Source of the DNA: Desulforamulus hydrothermalis Lam5 = DSM 18033
GTDB taxonomy: Bacteria > Bacillota > Desulfotomaculia > Desulfotomaculales > Desulfotomaculaceae
Direction: 5' to 3'
DNA length: 64,000 nucleotides
Assembly: GCF_000315365.1 (NCBI RefSeq)
Contig: NZ_CAOS01000011.1
Coordinates: forward strand, 266-64,265
Of this stretch, positions 44,968 through 53,183 are shown piece after piece (the stretch's first letter is position 1; each line of letters opens with the position of its first letter). The position numbers and the translations under genes are program-made. A model generated the notes under the pieces. It made no database searches, had not been told where the DNA came from, and saw only the letters and a program-made list of their open reading frames with translations.

Positions 44968-45974
44968 TAATATTTCCCCTCCTTAAAGTTCTCTTTTTCC
45001 AGGCTTACCTTGATAGCACGAACCAGCTGCTGTTCAACCGCTTCTTTAGCCACCCGGACAGCATTTTTAATTGCCCTGGCCCGTGAACTGCCATGGCAAA
45101 TCACAGACACTCCGTCAACGCCCAGCAGCGGTGCTCCGCCATACTCGGCATAATCCATGCGGCGCTGAAAGCCGCCCAGAATATGCATAATTTTCTCCCG
45201 GCCCAGGATATCCTCCAGTTTACCCAATTCCTGTTTAAACATCCCTAAAATATACATGGCTAAACCTTCAGCAGACTTTAGTATAACATTGCCCACAAAA
45301 CCGTCGCACACAGCCACTGAAACAGCGCCGAAAAACAAATCCCTTCCCTCAACATTGCCAATAAAGTTAATATTTGTTTCTTGCAACAAATTATAGGCCG
45401 CCAGAGTCAATTCATTGCCCTTGGTTTCTTCAGCACCTATATTCACCAGTCCTACCTTGGGATTGGCCAGTCCCAAAATTTTTTCAGCGTACAGGGAGCC
45501 CATGACAGCAAATTGCTGCAGGTGCTGCGGACGGCAGTCCACATTGGCGCCCGCATCCAACAAAGCCACCACACCGTTGGCTGTAGGTAAAAGAGTACTG
45601 ATGGCAGGACGGTCAACTCCTGCAATACGACCCAGAATAAATAATGATGAGGCCATTTGAGCCCCTGTGCTGCCGGCGGAAACCACTGCGTCAGCTGCCC
45701 CGTCCTTGACCAGTTGAGTGGCTACAACAATGGACGAATCTCTTTTTTTGCGGATGGCGCTGACCGGGTGTTCGTCCATGCCAACCACTTCCGAAGCGTG
45801 TACAATTGAAAGCAGGCCGCCGGCATTATCACCCGCCAATTCCTGCTGTATTTTTTCCCGGTGGCCCACCAGCATAATCTGAACTTCTAATTCACGGGCA
45901 GCCTCCCTGGCACCACGGACGATTTCTGCCGGCGCATAGTCGCCCCCCATTGCATCTAAGGCTATTTTGATCAT
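44967..45974 (-). CDS. plsX: Phosphate acyltransferase PlsX
   Basis: A 335-residue enzyme that makes acyl-phosphate from acyl-ACP for the first step of phospholipid synthesis by PlsY. Begins IKIALDAMGGDYAPAEIVRG; also 'SAGSTGAQMASSLFILGRIAGV' and 'CDGFVGNVILKSAEG'. It overlaps the fapR end by four bases, giving the classic fapR-plsX-fab order. Confidence 0.96.
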   Translation of the reverse strand: MIKIALDAMGGDYAPAEIVRGAREAARELEVQIMLVGHREKIQQELAGDNAGGLLSIVHASEVVGMDEHPVSAIRKKRDSSIVVATQLVKDGAADAVVSAGSTGAQMASSLFILGRIAGVDRPAISTLLPTANGVVALLDAGANVDCRPQHLQQFAVMGSLYAEKILGLANPKVGLVNIGAEETKGNELTLAAYNLLQETNINFIGNVEGRDLFFGAVSVAVCDGFVGNVILKSAEGLAMYILGMFKQELGKLEDILGREKIMHILGGFQRRMDYAEYGGAPLLGVDGVSVICHGSSRARAIKNAVRVAKEAVEQQLVRAIKVSLEKENFKEGKY

Positions 45975-46543
45975 TGATTATCCTCCTCTGACAAGGCAAA
46001 TACCGTAAATGTACCTTCCAAAATAACTGTTTCTTTTACCCGGGAAACCACCCTGACAACCGTTTTATGCCCCTGTTGGCTGCTGACCGTAGCCCGGGCC
46101 AACACCAGATCGCCGGCAGTGACAGGATGTTTAAACAACACCCTGGCTGCGCCGGTTAAGGCAACCTCGGCGTCTATGACAGCCACCGCCAGGGAGTTGG
46201 CCTGAGCAAACAGGTGGTGCCCCCTGGCCACCAAATTTTTGCGAAAGCACATTTCAGGGGTTATTTTCAGCATTGACACCCCGCACCGTCCTACCTCAAT
46301 ATCTAACAATTCACCCACCAGTTCATCGCTGGCCAGCGAACGTACCGGACGGCGGCTTTGCAGGGCTGTTTTCATGCGTTCCCGCAACTCAGGGATTTGT
46401 AGTTCAGAACGATCCAACCGGATGGTCTGAATACTGACACCAAACAAAGCGGCCAGTTCTTCATCCTTTAACAGGGGATTATTGGTCAGATATCTTATTA
46501 GTTCTTGTTGTCTTAAATGTTTGGCCTGCCCATCTCTTGCCAT
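45971..46543 (-). CDS. fapR: Fatty-acid and phospholipid repressor FapR
   Basis: A 190-residue repressor that is released from DNA by malonyl-CoA. An N-terminal helix-turn-helix ('LLKDEELAALFGVSIQTIRLDRSELQIPELRERMK') is followed by a hotdog-fold effector domain ('GRCGVSMLKITPEMCF...ARGHHLFAQANSLAVAVIDAEVAL'). The frame opens at 46561, overlapping the operator; I prefer ATG 46543 (MARDGQAKH). It represses itself and plsX-fab through the operator at 46562. Confidence 0.94.
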   Translation of the reverse strand: MARDGQAKHLRQQELIRYLTNNPLLKDEELAALFGVSIQTIRLDRSELQIPELRERMKTALQSRRPVRSLASDELVGELLDIEVGRCGVSMLKITPEMCFRKNLVARGHHLFAQANSLAVAVIDAEVALTGAARVLFKHPVTAGDLVLARATVSSQQGHKTVVRVVSRVKETVILEGTFTVFALSEEDNQ

Positions 46544-46561
46544 GATTGTAATCACCAACAT

Positions 46562-46582
46562 AATTAGTACCTGGTACTAATT
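46562..46582. promoter_or_regulatory. FapR operator
   Basis: A perfect 21-base palindrome with half-site AATTAGTACC, centre T at 46572, then GGTACTAATT. It matches the known FapR box core TTAGTACC with dyad. It begins at the -10 box (46580-46585) and covers the likely transcription start, as expected for a repressor site. Confidence 0.9.
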
Positions 46583-46608
46583 ATAACTGTAATTTTTGTT
46601 TAATGCAA
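46580..46608 (-). promoter_or_regulatory. Sigma-A promoter of the fapR-plsX-fab operon
   Basis: On the minus strand TTGCAT (46608-46603) and TATAAT (46585-46580) are 17 bases apart. The -10 box overlaps the FapR operator by three bases. Confidence 0.85.
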
Positions 46609-46628
46609 TTAATTTTATATATTTTTAC

Positions 46629-46668
46629 CAAAAAAAGTAAAAACCCTTTCTCACTGACTGAGAAAGGG
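46629..46668 (-). terminator. Terminator after rpmF
   Basis: CCCTTTCTCA (46644-46653) pairs with TGAGAAAGGG (46659-46668) with a five-base loop. On the minus strand it is followed by TTTTTACTTTTTTT. It ends the yceD-rpmF transcript before the fapR promoter. Confidence 0.9.
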
Positions 46669-46680
46669 CCCGGATTATCA

Positions 46681-46866
46681 TTACTTGTTGGCAGCCGCAA
46701 CAACTTCGCGGTTTTTGTAATAACCACACTCAGGGCACATATGGTGCGGTTGAATCAAGGCATGGCACTGTGGACAAGCCACCAGGCTGGGGGTTTCCAA
46801 CTTCATATTCATAGCCCGGCGTTGTCTTCCCCGATGCTTTGCAAGTTTCCTTTTCGGTACACCCAT
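46681..46866 (-). CDS. rpmF: 50S ribosomal protein L32
   Basis: A 61-residue L32 protein. Starts MGVPKRKLAKHRGRQRRAMN and has a zinc ribbon with CPQC and CPEC, so it is the zinc-binding (C+) form. It follows the DUF177 gene by about 20 bases, the standard arrangement, and precedes the fap operon. Confidence 0.97.
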   Translation of the reverse strand: MGVPKRKLAKHRGRQRRAMNMKLETPSLVACPQCHALIQPHHMCPECGYYKNREVVAAANK

Positions 46867-46888
46867 TTCTTACACCCCCTTTAAAAAG

Positions 46889-47395
46889 TCAAAACTTATT
46901 GATGTAATTTTTAAGAATTGCCAACCTTGGGTCAATCTCCTCAACTTGGCAATCACATGTTTGAACATTTAAATTGGCACCACATCGTTGGCACAGCCCC
47001 CGGCAGTCCGGCGAACATGCCAAACGCATTGGTATTTCCAACACCAGTGACTTTATTACTTCCGGCTCAACATTGATAATATCGCCGTCAAACCCAATTA
47101 TCTCCGCGTCAGAGCCGGAAAGCTCGCCGTCCCTGGCGTATACTTCATCCAACCGACCGTGCAGGCTTAACTCAAAAGGTTCCAGGCAGTAGGTACAGCC
47201 GGTCCGAACTGTCGCTCTGGTTTCACCCTTAACATGAAAAAGTTGCCGGCGATTTACCACCTCGCCGCTGGCTGACACCGGAGCAACAAACCTGAATACT
47301 TGCCCTCCCAGTTCCAGGGCCGCTAATTCTTTGCTGAAGTTAAAGGTCAGCCTCTCACCAGGTGCATTTTTTAACTTTAAAATATTAATCTTCAC
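46889..47395 (-). CDS. yceD: DUF177 / YceD family protein
   Basis: A 168-residue YceD-family protein, thought to take part in 23S rRNA or ribosome maturation. The conserved part has CTYCLEPFEL and CSPDCRGLCQRCGANLNVQTC, which could bind zinc. First gene before rpmF, the arrangement seen in most bacteria. Confidence 0.92.
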   Translation of the reverse strand: MKINILKLKNAPGERLTFNFSKELAALELGGQVFRFVAPVSASGEVVNRRQLFHVKGETRATVRTGCTYCLEPFELSLHGRLDEVYARDGELSGSDAEIIGFDGDIINVEPEVIKSLVLEIPMRLACSPDCRGLCQRCGANLNVQTCDCQVEEIDPRLAILKNYINKF

Positions 47396-47429
47396 CGGTT
47401 AAAAGTCACCTCGATATTTAACAAAATTC

Positions 47430-47458
47430 ATTATATAAAGCAGACCCATATTTGTCAA
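47430..47458 (-). promoter_or_regulatory. Sigma-A promoter of yceD-rpmF
   Basis: On the minus strand TTGACA (47458-47453) and TATAAT (47435-47430), spacer 17 bases: a consensus promoter about 35 bases before the yceD start. Confidence 0.85.
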
Positions 47459-47566
47459 GGAAAAATCCTGTATATGTCATAACTCCACACCTGGTCTAAA
47501 GTCAAGGCCGCTCAGTTATATATATTGTTAGGGACCTTGTCTAATCCTATGCACGGGGTGATTTTC

Positions 47567-48802
47567 TTGCTGCCAAAAAAAATCCGGACAACGCTGGTGC
47601 GGCACCGACAGGAAGCCATATCCCTGATCTGGCTGGCGTTGGCGTTAAGTTTTGTCCTGGGGATGATCTTGCAACCCCAAATTGTTTTTGAAGGTGCCGT
47701 TAACGGTCTGCAGACCTGGTGGAATATAGTGTTTCCTTCCCTGCTGCCGTTTTTTATCGCCTCGGAAGTTCTCATAAAGTTAGGCCTGGTAAGATTTATG
47801 GGCGTTTTGCTGGAACCCGTTATGCGGCCGCTTTTTAATGTGCCGGGAGCCGGTGCCTTTGTCGTGGTAATAGGTTTTACCAGTGGCTTTCCCATCGGCA
47901 GTATGGTTACTGCCAAACTAAGGCAACAGGGTTTATGCAGCCGGGTGGAAGCCGAACGTTTAATTTGTTTTACCAACAATTCCAGCCCCCTGTTTATGCT
48001 GACTGCTGTTGCCGTAGGCATGTTTGGACGTCCTGAGCTGGGTATAGTAATTGCCGGTTCCCACTATCTGGCAAATATCCTGTTGGGTTTGCTGTTGCGC
48101 TTTTACCGTCGTCACGATTCTTCACGCTGTTTTTCTCAGCCAACCGGTTCCCTCCGCCAGGCCCTTCGGGCACTGCTGCAAGAAAATCGCCAGGCAAGGT
48201 TACCGCTGGGACAGTTGCTGGGTGAGGCAGTGACCTCTGCAGTGACAAAACTGCTGCATATCGGCGGCTTTATTATCTTGTTTGCGGTTATCATCAAATT
48301 ACTTCACCATGCAGGTGTCATTAACCGGCTGGCCGCCTGGCTCGGACTGGTGTTCATACCCCTGGGGTTCTCTCCCGAAATCTTACCGGCACTGGCCAGC
48401 GGTTTGTTTGAAATGACTATCGGTACTCGGTTAGCCTCGCAAGCCGGCGCACCTGAATTGCAAAGGCTGATGGCGGTGGCCGTCATCCTCGGCTGGAGCG
48501 GCCTTTCCATTCACGCCCAGGTAGCCAGCATGATTGCCCAAACTGACATCAAAATGGGTTTGTTTGTTATTACCCGCTTGTTGCACGGCGCCCTGGCCGC
48601 CTTTTTTACTTTTTTATTCTATCATCCCGCAGCATCTTCCGGCGCACCTGTGTGGCCGGTTTTGGCCCCGGTCTTTGTTTGGTCCCCAGTTTTTCTGCTG
48701 ACATTTTCTTTTCTAAGTATGCTGGCCGGTATTATTTTGTTAATAGTATTGGGATTGGGCGTGCAGATTTTCAGTAGGCTTGGCAAATTTGCCCGCCGTT
48801 AA
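47567..48802 (+). CDS. ylbJ: Sporulation integral membrane protein YlbJ
   Basis: A 411-residue polytopic membrane protein with about eight to ten spans and nucleoside-recognition (Gate) regions. 'SLLPFFIASEVLIKLGLVRFMGVLLEPVM', 'IGFTSGFPIGSMVTAKL' and 'CFTNNSSPLFMLTAVAVGMFG'-like stretches are typical of YlbJ/SpmA-like proteins. In bacilli YlbJ is needed for proper spore coat and cortex. The frame opens at 47525; CGGGGTGA suggests the TTG at 47567. In B. subtilis ylbJ also neighbours coaD and rsmD (here about 4 kb away). Confidence 0.88.
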   Translation: MLPKKIRTTLVRHRQEAISLIWLALALSFVLGMILQPQIVFEGAVNGLQTWWNIVFPSLLPFFIASEVLIKLGLVRFMGVLLEPVMRPLFNVPGAGAFVVVIGFTSGFPIGSMVTAKLRQQGLCSRVEAERLICFTNNSSPLFMLTAVAVGMFGRPELGIVIAGSHYLANILLGLLLRFYRRHDSSRCFSQPTGSLRQALRALLQENRQARLPLGQLLGEAVTSAVTKLLHIGGFIILFAVIIKLLHHAGVINRLAAWLGLVFIPLGFSPEILPALASGLFEMTIGTRLASQAGAPELQRLMAVAVILGWSGLSIHAQVASMIAQTDIKMGLFVITRLLHGALAAFFTFLFYHPAASSGAPVWPVLAPVFVWSPVFLLTFSFLSMLAGIILLIVLGLGVQIFSRLGKFARR

Positions 48803-48896
48803 AAAAGGTATTGGGCTATCTGCTGTGGAAAAAACTACATTGTAGTATAAACAGCAAAAAACTCAGGTGGGATTTTATGTAGGGAAGGTGAAAACA

Positions 48897-51002
48897 ATGG
48901 CAGACTTAACGCCCTTGTTTAATGTGAAGTCGGTAGCCATTATCGGAGCATCAAATAAAACCGGCAAAATTGGCCATGTAATTGTCAAAAATATAATTGA
49001 ATGCGGGTTTAAAGGTGAAATTTTTCCCGTTAACCCGAAAGAAACCGCCATTGCCGGGTTACCCTGCTTCAGCAGTGTCAGCCGGATTCCTGCCGGTGTT
49101 GACCTGGCGGTAATTTGCGTACCGGCAAAATTGTGTCCCGAAGTGATGGAAGAATGCGGCAAAAAGGGCATCAAGTTTGCCGTGGTCATTTCCGCCGGCT
49201 TTAAAGAGGTCGGGCCGGAAGGACTGGAGTTAGAGAAAAAATTATTATTAATTGCAAAAAAATATGGCATTGCCATGGTGGGGCCCAATTGTGTGGGCAT
49301 TATGGATACCCATCTCCCCCTCAACACCTCCTTTGCCGCCGGATTTCCTCTGCAGGGGGATATTGCTTTTATTTCGCAGAGCGGTGCAATGCTGGTTTCT
49401 ATCATGGATTGGGCCAGATCTGTCGGGCTTGGCTTCAGCAGGGTCATCAGCCTGGGCAACAAAGCCGATTTAAACGAAGCTGACTTTATTGGGGCGCTGG
49501 CCGACGATCCCTTTACCAGAGTAATACTTTGTTATATTGAAGACGTGCATGATGGAAAATATTTCTTGGAAGCAGCCGGCCGAGCAGCCGGAAAAAAACC
49601 GGTTATTGTATTAAAATCAGGCACCAGCCAAGCCGGCGCCTTGGCTGCCTCTTCGCACACCGGCGCTCTGGCGGGCAGCGACTTGGCCTATGCCACAGCT
49701 TTCACTCAGGCCGGTATTTTACGAGCCCGCAGCATGACCGAGCTGTTTGATTTGGCTATTTGTTTTTCCTATCAGCCTTTACCTAAGGGAGATCGTGTGG
49801 CTATCGTTACCAACGCCGGGGGACCCGGTATTGTGGCCTCGGATGCCATAGAGGAAGCCCATTTATCCATGGCCCGCTTTACTAAAGAAACCTTGGATGC
49901 CCTGCGGGCTAATTTACCACCGGAAGCAAATATTTACAACCCGGTGGATGTTATCGGAGACGCCCGGGCAGATCGTTATGCCTTTGCTTTGGAAGCCGTC
50001 CTCAAGGATCCCCATGTGGATAGTGTGGTTGTTTTGGTCTGTCCCACTGCCGTTACCGACCCGGTAAATATCGCCCACAAAATTATTGAGCTGCACCGGA
50101 AATACCCGGATAAACCGCTGTTAACAGCTTATATGGGAGGTATAACTTTAGCTGACGGTGTTAAAATTTTAACTCAGGCCAAAATCCCGGTATTTACCTT
50201 TCCGGAACCGGCCGTCCGTTCTCTAGCCGGTATGGTCAATTATATGCGGCGGCTGGAAAACCGGCCGGAAGGAGAAGAAATCCGCTACGATGATATCAAT
50301 CCGGACAAGGTCAAGGCTATTTTTTACGATGTCATCCGCGATCGCCGCAGCGTGCTGCTGGGCAGCGAAGCCGCTGCGGTAGCTGAAGCTTATGGCATTT
50401 CGGCAGCTCCCATAAAACTTTCCCTTACGCCGGAGGAAGCGGTTGCCATCGCTGAATCCATCGGTTATCCGGTGGTTCTTAAAGTAGCTTCGCCAAAAAT
50501 AATGCACAAAACCGATGTAGGCGGTGTTAAAGTTGGGTTATACAGCGCCGAGGAGGTTCGCAACGGTTTTATTGAAATTTTAGAGAACGTGCAGCGCTAC
50601 TTGCCCAACGTTATTCCCTATGGCATTGAAGTTAGCAAAATGATGCCGAAAGGAACAGAATTGATTGTTGGTATGACCAGAGACATGCAGTTCGGACCCT
50701 TAATTGCTTTTGGCCTGGGCGGTATATATGTTAACTTGCTAAAGGACGTTTCTTTTCGTTTGGCCCGTGGCATCACCCATGCGGAAATTGCAGCAATGAT
50801 TGCCGAAACCAAAGCCGCCACCTTACTGCGGGGGTACCGCGGCGAACAACCGGCGGATATGATCAGCCTGATTGATATGGTAGCCCGGGCAGCCCGGTTA
50901 ATCTTAGATTTTGAAGAAATCAGTGAAATGGATATCAACCCGGTTTTTGCCTATCCTGACGGCTATTCGGCCTTAGATATAAAAATTACCATTGAGTTTT
51001 AA
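48897..51002 (+). CDS. ADP-forming acyl-CoA synthetase (acetate-CoA ligase type)
   Basis: A 701-residue fused alpha-beta enzyme that turns acyl-CoA, ADP and phosphate into the free acid, CoA and ATP. Domains: CoA-binding fold (about 8-130, 'SVAIIGASNKTGKIGHVIV'), succinyl-CoA-ligase-like flavodoxin domains with the phosphohistidine in LAASSHTGALAGSD (His about 255), and an ATP-grasp domain (about 480-700; 'GYPVVLKVASPKIMHKTDVGGVKVGL'). It gives substrate-level ATP in anaerobes. GGAAGGTG selects ATG 48897. The acid used is not fixed by sequence. Confidence 0.92.
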   Translation: MADLTPLFNVKSVAIIGASNKTGKIGHVIVKNIIECGFKGEIFPVNPKETAIAGLPCFSSVSRIPAGVDLAVICVPAKLCPEVMEECGKKGIKFAVVISAGFKEVGPEGLELEKKLLLIAKKYGIAMVGPNCVGIMDTHLPLNTSFAAGFPLQGDIAFISQSGAMLVSIMDWARSVGLGFSRVISLGNKADLNEADFIGALADDPFTRVILCYIEDVHDGKYFLEAAGRAAGKKPVIVLKSGTSQAGALAASSHTGALAGSDLAYATAFTQAGILRARSMTELFDLAICFSYQPLPKGDRVAIVTNAGGPGIVASDAIEEAHLSMARFTKETLDALRANLPPEANIYNPVDVIGDARADRYAFALEAVLKDPHVDSVVVLVCPTAVTDPVNIAHKIIELHRKYPDKPLLTAYMGGITLADGVKILTQAKIPVFTFPEPAVRSLAGMVNYMRRLENRPEGEEIRYDDINPDKVKAIFYDVIRDRRSVLLGSEAAAVAEAYGISAAPIKLSLTPEEAVAIAESIGYPVVLKVASPKIMHKTDVGGVKVGLYSAEEVRNGFIEILENVQRYLPNVIPYGIEVSKMMPKGTELIVGMTRDMQFGPLIAFGLGGIYVNLLKDVSFRLARGITHAEIAAMIAETKAATLLRGYRGEQPADMISLIDMVARAARLILDFEEISEMDINPVFAYPDGYSALDIKITIEF

Positions 51003-51034
51003 CAGGCCAATATTTAATAAGCGAGGTGTTATCG

Positions 51035-52084
51035 GTGAAAAATCTTTACATTATGGGTTCTGCCGGCAGCGGAAAGACAGCTATGGCGGTTGGTTTGGCA
51101 TTAAAGTTCCGCCAGGTAGGTCTTAAAGTGTCTTATTTTAAACCGGTAGGAGCTTCTACTGCTACCGGCAAAACCGATGAAGATGCCGTTTTGATGAAAG
51201 AATTATTAAATTTATCGGCTCCTCTGGAGATGATTGCCCCCACCACAGCCAGTCCTTTTTATCTGTCCCGGGGTAGTCGTTCCGCTGAAATGCTGGCAAC
51301 CATTAAAAGGGCATATCAGCAAATGGCCCAGGATAACGACCTGATGATTATTGACAGCGCTATTTTCCCGCACATCATGGGAACCGTCGGCCTGGACGCA
51401 CCTTCTCTGGCTGCTGAACTGGGGGCCGGTGTATTGTACTTAATAAATATAAAAAACGATTACAGTTTGGATCAATCTGTATTCTTCAACCAATACTTGC
51501 GCTGCAAAGGCGTACCGGTATTAGGTAACATTTTTACCCATGTACCCAGACCCATCCAGGCAAAAATAGAAGGGGTATACAAACCCCTGCTGGATGACCT
51601 TGGTTTTCGCACCCTGGGTATTGTCCCCAGGGTACGGGAATTGTCCTCCCCCTCGGTAGCTCAAGTACATGAATTACTGGGCGGCGAATTGCTTACCGGC
51701 GAGAAAAATTTGGATCTGCTGGTTGAAGACATCATGGTGGGCGCCATGACTATCGAAAGTGCCCTGGCCTACCTGCGGCGCTCCAACAATAAAATCTTTA
51801 TTACCGGCGGCGACCGGGCTGACATGGCTCTGGCAGCCCTGGAAACCAGTACATCCGCCATTGTCTTAACAGGCGGTCTATACCCCGATGTCAAGGTCAT
51901 CAGTCGGGCCATGGAAAAGGGTGTACCGGTGTTGCTGGTTCATTATGACACATATACCGCCATTGAAAAACTCAGTGAGCTTTCCGGCCGCATTACCGCA
52001 AATAATAAAGAAAGTATTGACAAAGCGCTGGAAAACGTGGAACGTTACTGCGATTGGCAGAGCATTTTAAACAGCCTTAGCTAA
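51035..52084 (+). CDS. BioD-like P-loop ATPase with DRTGG domain
   Basis: A 349-residue protein with an N-terminal dethiobiotin-synthetase-like P-loop domain (MGSAGSGKTAMAVGLALKF, about 7-25) and a C-terminal DRTGG-type domain ('LLVEDIMVGAMTIESALAYL' and 'KIFITGGDRADMALAALE'), as found at the N-terminus of long phosphotransacetylases but without the Pta part. It lies 32 bases after the ADP-forming synthetase, so it may tune that enzyme; this is inference. GAGGTG points to GTG 51035; an upstream GTG at 51026 is less likely. Confidence 0.85.
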   Translation: MKNLYIMGSAGSGKTAMAVGLALKFRQVGLKVSYFKPVGASTATGKTDEDAVLMKELLNLSAPLEMIAPTTASPFYLSRGSRSAEMLATIKRAYQQMAQDNDLMIIDSAIFPHIMGTVGLDAPSLAAELGAGVLYLINIKNDYSLDQSVFFNQYLRCKGVPVLGNIFTHVPRPIQAKIEGVYKPLLDDLGFRTLGIVPRVRELSSPSVAQVHELLGGELLTGEKNLDLLVEDIMVGAMTIESALAYLRRSNNKIFITGGDRADMALAALETSTSAIVLTGGLYPDVKVISRAMEKGVPVLLVHYDTYTAIEKLSELSGRITANNKESIDKALENVERYCDWQSILNSLS

Positions 52085-52089
52085 TAACA

Positions 52090-52118
52090 AGGTCAGACCT
52101 CCACAGGGGGTCTGACCT
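52090..52118. terminator. Hairpin after the DRTGG gene
   Basis: AGGTCAGACC (52090-52099) and GGTCTGACCT (52109-52118) form a strong stem. It lies six bases after the stop. No T run follows on the + strand, but a MITE-like remnant begins right after, so the original tail was probably displaced. Confidence 0.65.
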
Positions 52119-52212
52119 CATAGTGTCAAAAGCTTTTGTCGGTGTTTTAAATCCCTTTAGCTTCGGTCAACGCACCAACAGCACGATGCTTCTTTGTTTT
52201 TACAACCTTCTG
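52119..52212 (+). mobile_element. MITE-like element, copy E (decayed)
   Basis: CATAGTGTCAAAAGCTTTTG resembles the left end of copies A-C; GCTTCGGTCAACGCACCAAC corresponds to GCTCCGGTCTACGCACCGAC in them; and TTTTTACAACCTTCTGCTA is like the right end. The right half is missing. The left flank is the hairpin at 52090-52118 but no second copy of it follows, because the core runs into the next gene's stop. Confidence 0.55.
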
Positions 52213-52653
52213 CTACTTGCGCAGTTCACTTCTGCCCTGCTGAATCTCACCCAGTATTTTACTTAGTTTTTCTTCCAGCGATTGTAGTATGTCATCAGCG
52301 TATTCACGGGCTCCCTGACGAATTTGCAGCGACACATCCTCAGCCTTTTTAATTGTTTCCTGGGCTATTTTTTCCGCTTTCTTGACAATTTCGTGATCTT
52401 CCGCCCGCTGTTCAATTTCACGGGCAACATCCTCCAACATCCGCTGTGCTTCCTTTTTGGATTCAGAGAGTACTTTATCCCTCTCTTTCACCAACCACTT
52501 AGCCTGGCGAACTTCTTCGGGAAGCGAGGTGCGAATGCGGTCCAGGTAGTCCAGAAGTTTATTCTCATCTACCATGACACGCCTGGTCATCGGCACCCTG
52601 GGGCTCTCCTCAATGAGTTCTTCCAGCTCATTCAGGATATTAAAGAGCTCCAC
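52213..52653 (-). CDS. Coiled-coil protein of unknown function
   Basis: A 146-residue, highly charged helical protein. Residues 65-140 form a nearly continuous coiled coil rich in Glu, Lys and Gln (AEKIAQETIKKAEDVSLQIR). The N-terminal part 'VDENKLLDYLDRIRTSLPEEVRQAKWLVKERD' looks like a short DivIVA-like or V-ATPase-subunit-H-like segment; similar clostridial proteins are often named ATPase without proof. It lies 29 bases downstream of coaD. Confidence 0.8.
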   Translation of the reverse strand: MELFNILNELEELIEESPRVPMTRRVMVDENKLLDYLDRIRTSLPEEVRQAKWLVKERDKVLSESKKEAQRMLEDVAREIEQRAEDHEIVKKAEKIAQETIKKAEDVSLQIRQGAREYADDILQSLEEKLSKILGEIQQGRSELRK

Positions 52654-52682
52654 AATTCTACCCCTCCTTGATCAAACCATTA

Positions 52683-53171
52683 TCATTTCCCATAACCGTA
52701 TTTCTCTTTAAGTTTTGCTGCCACCGGTTCGGGTACCATGGCACTTAAACAACCGTTATATGAAGCCACTTCCTTCACTGTGGATGAACTAATAAAAGAA
52801 TACTCCGCCCTGGTCATTAAATAAACCGTTTCCAGTTGGGGCGCCAGCTTCTTATTAGTAAGAGCAAAAACAAATTCGCTTTCAAAATCTGTAATCGCCC
52901 GCAAACCTCGTACAATGGCTTTGGCGCCCTGTTTTAAAGCATAATTTACCGTTAAACCGTCATATGAGTCGACAATGATATTAGGGTACTTTTCTAACAC
53001 CGATTCTAAAAGTTGGATTCTCTCGTTTACAGTAAACAAGGGCTTTATTTTTTGCGGATTCCTGGCCACTGCTACAATCAGTCGATCAAACAGCCCGGCA
53101 GACCGTTCAATAATATCCAGATGTCCGTTGGTAACCGGATCAAAACTGCCAGGGTAAATGCCAATTCTCAT
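52683..53171 (-). CDS. coaD: Phosphopantetheine adenylyltransferase
   Basis: A 162-residue nucleotidyltransferase for the next-to-last step of CoA synthesis. IGIYPGSFDPVTNGHLDIIER holds the TxGH motif (about residue 15-18), and 'RAEYSFISSSTVKEVASYNG' is the C-terminal ISSTxVR-like motif. It follows rsmD by 12 bases, the common pairing. Confidence 0.96.
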   Translation of the reverse strand: MRIGIYPGSFDPVTNGHLDIIERSAGLFDRLIVAVARNPQKIKPLFTVNERIQLLESVLEKYPNIIVDSYDGLTVNYALKQGAKAIVRGLRAITDFESEFVFALTNKKLAPQLETVYLMTRAEYSFISSSTVKEVASYNGCLSAMVPEPVAAKLKEKYGYGK

Positions 53172-53183
53172 ATTTTTTCCCCC

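Noticed and set aside
52090-52118. Pyrimidine or other metabolite riboswitch
   Set aside because: It is a simple stem behind a stop codon and before a convergent gene; nothing else supports a riboswitch.
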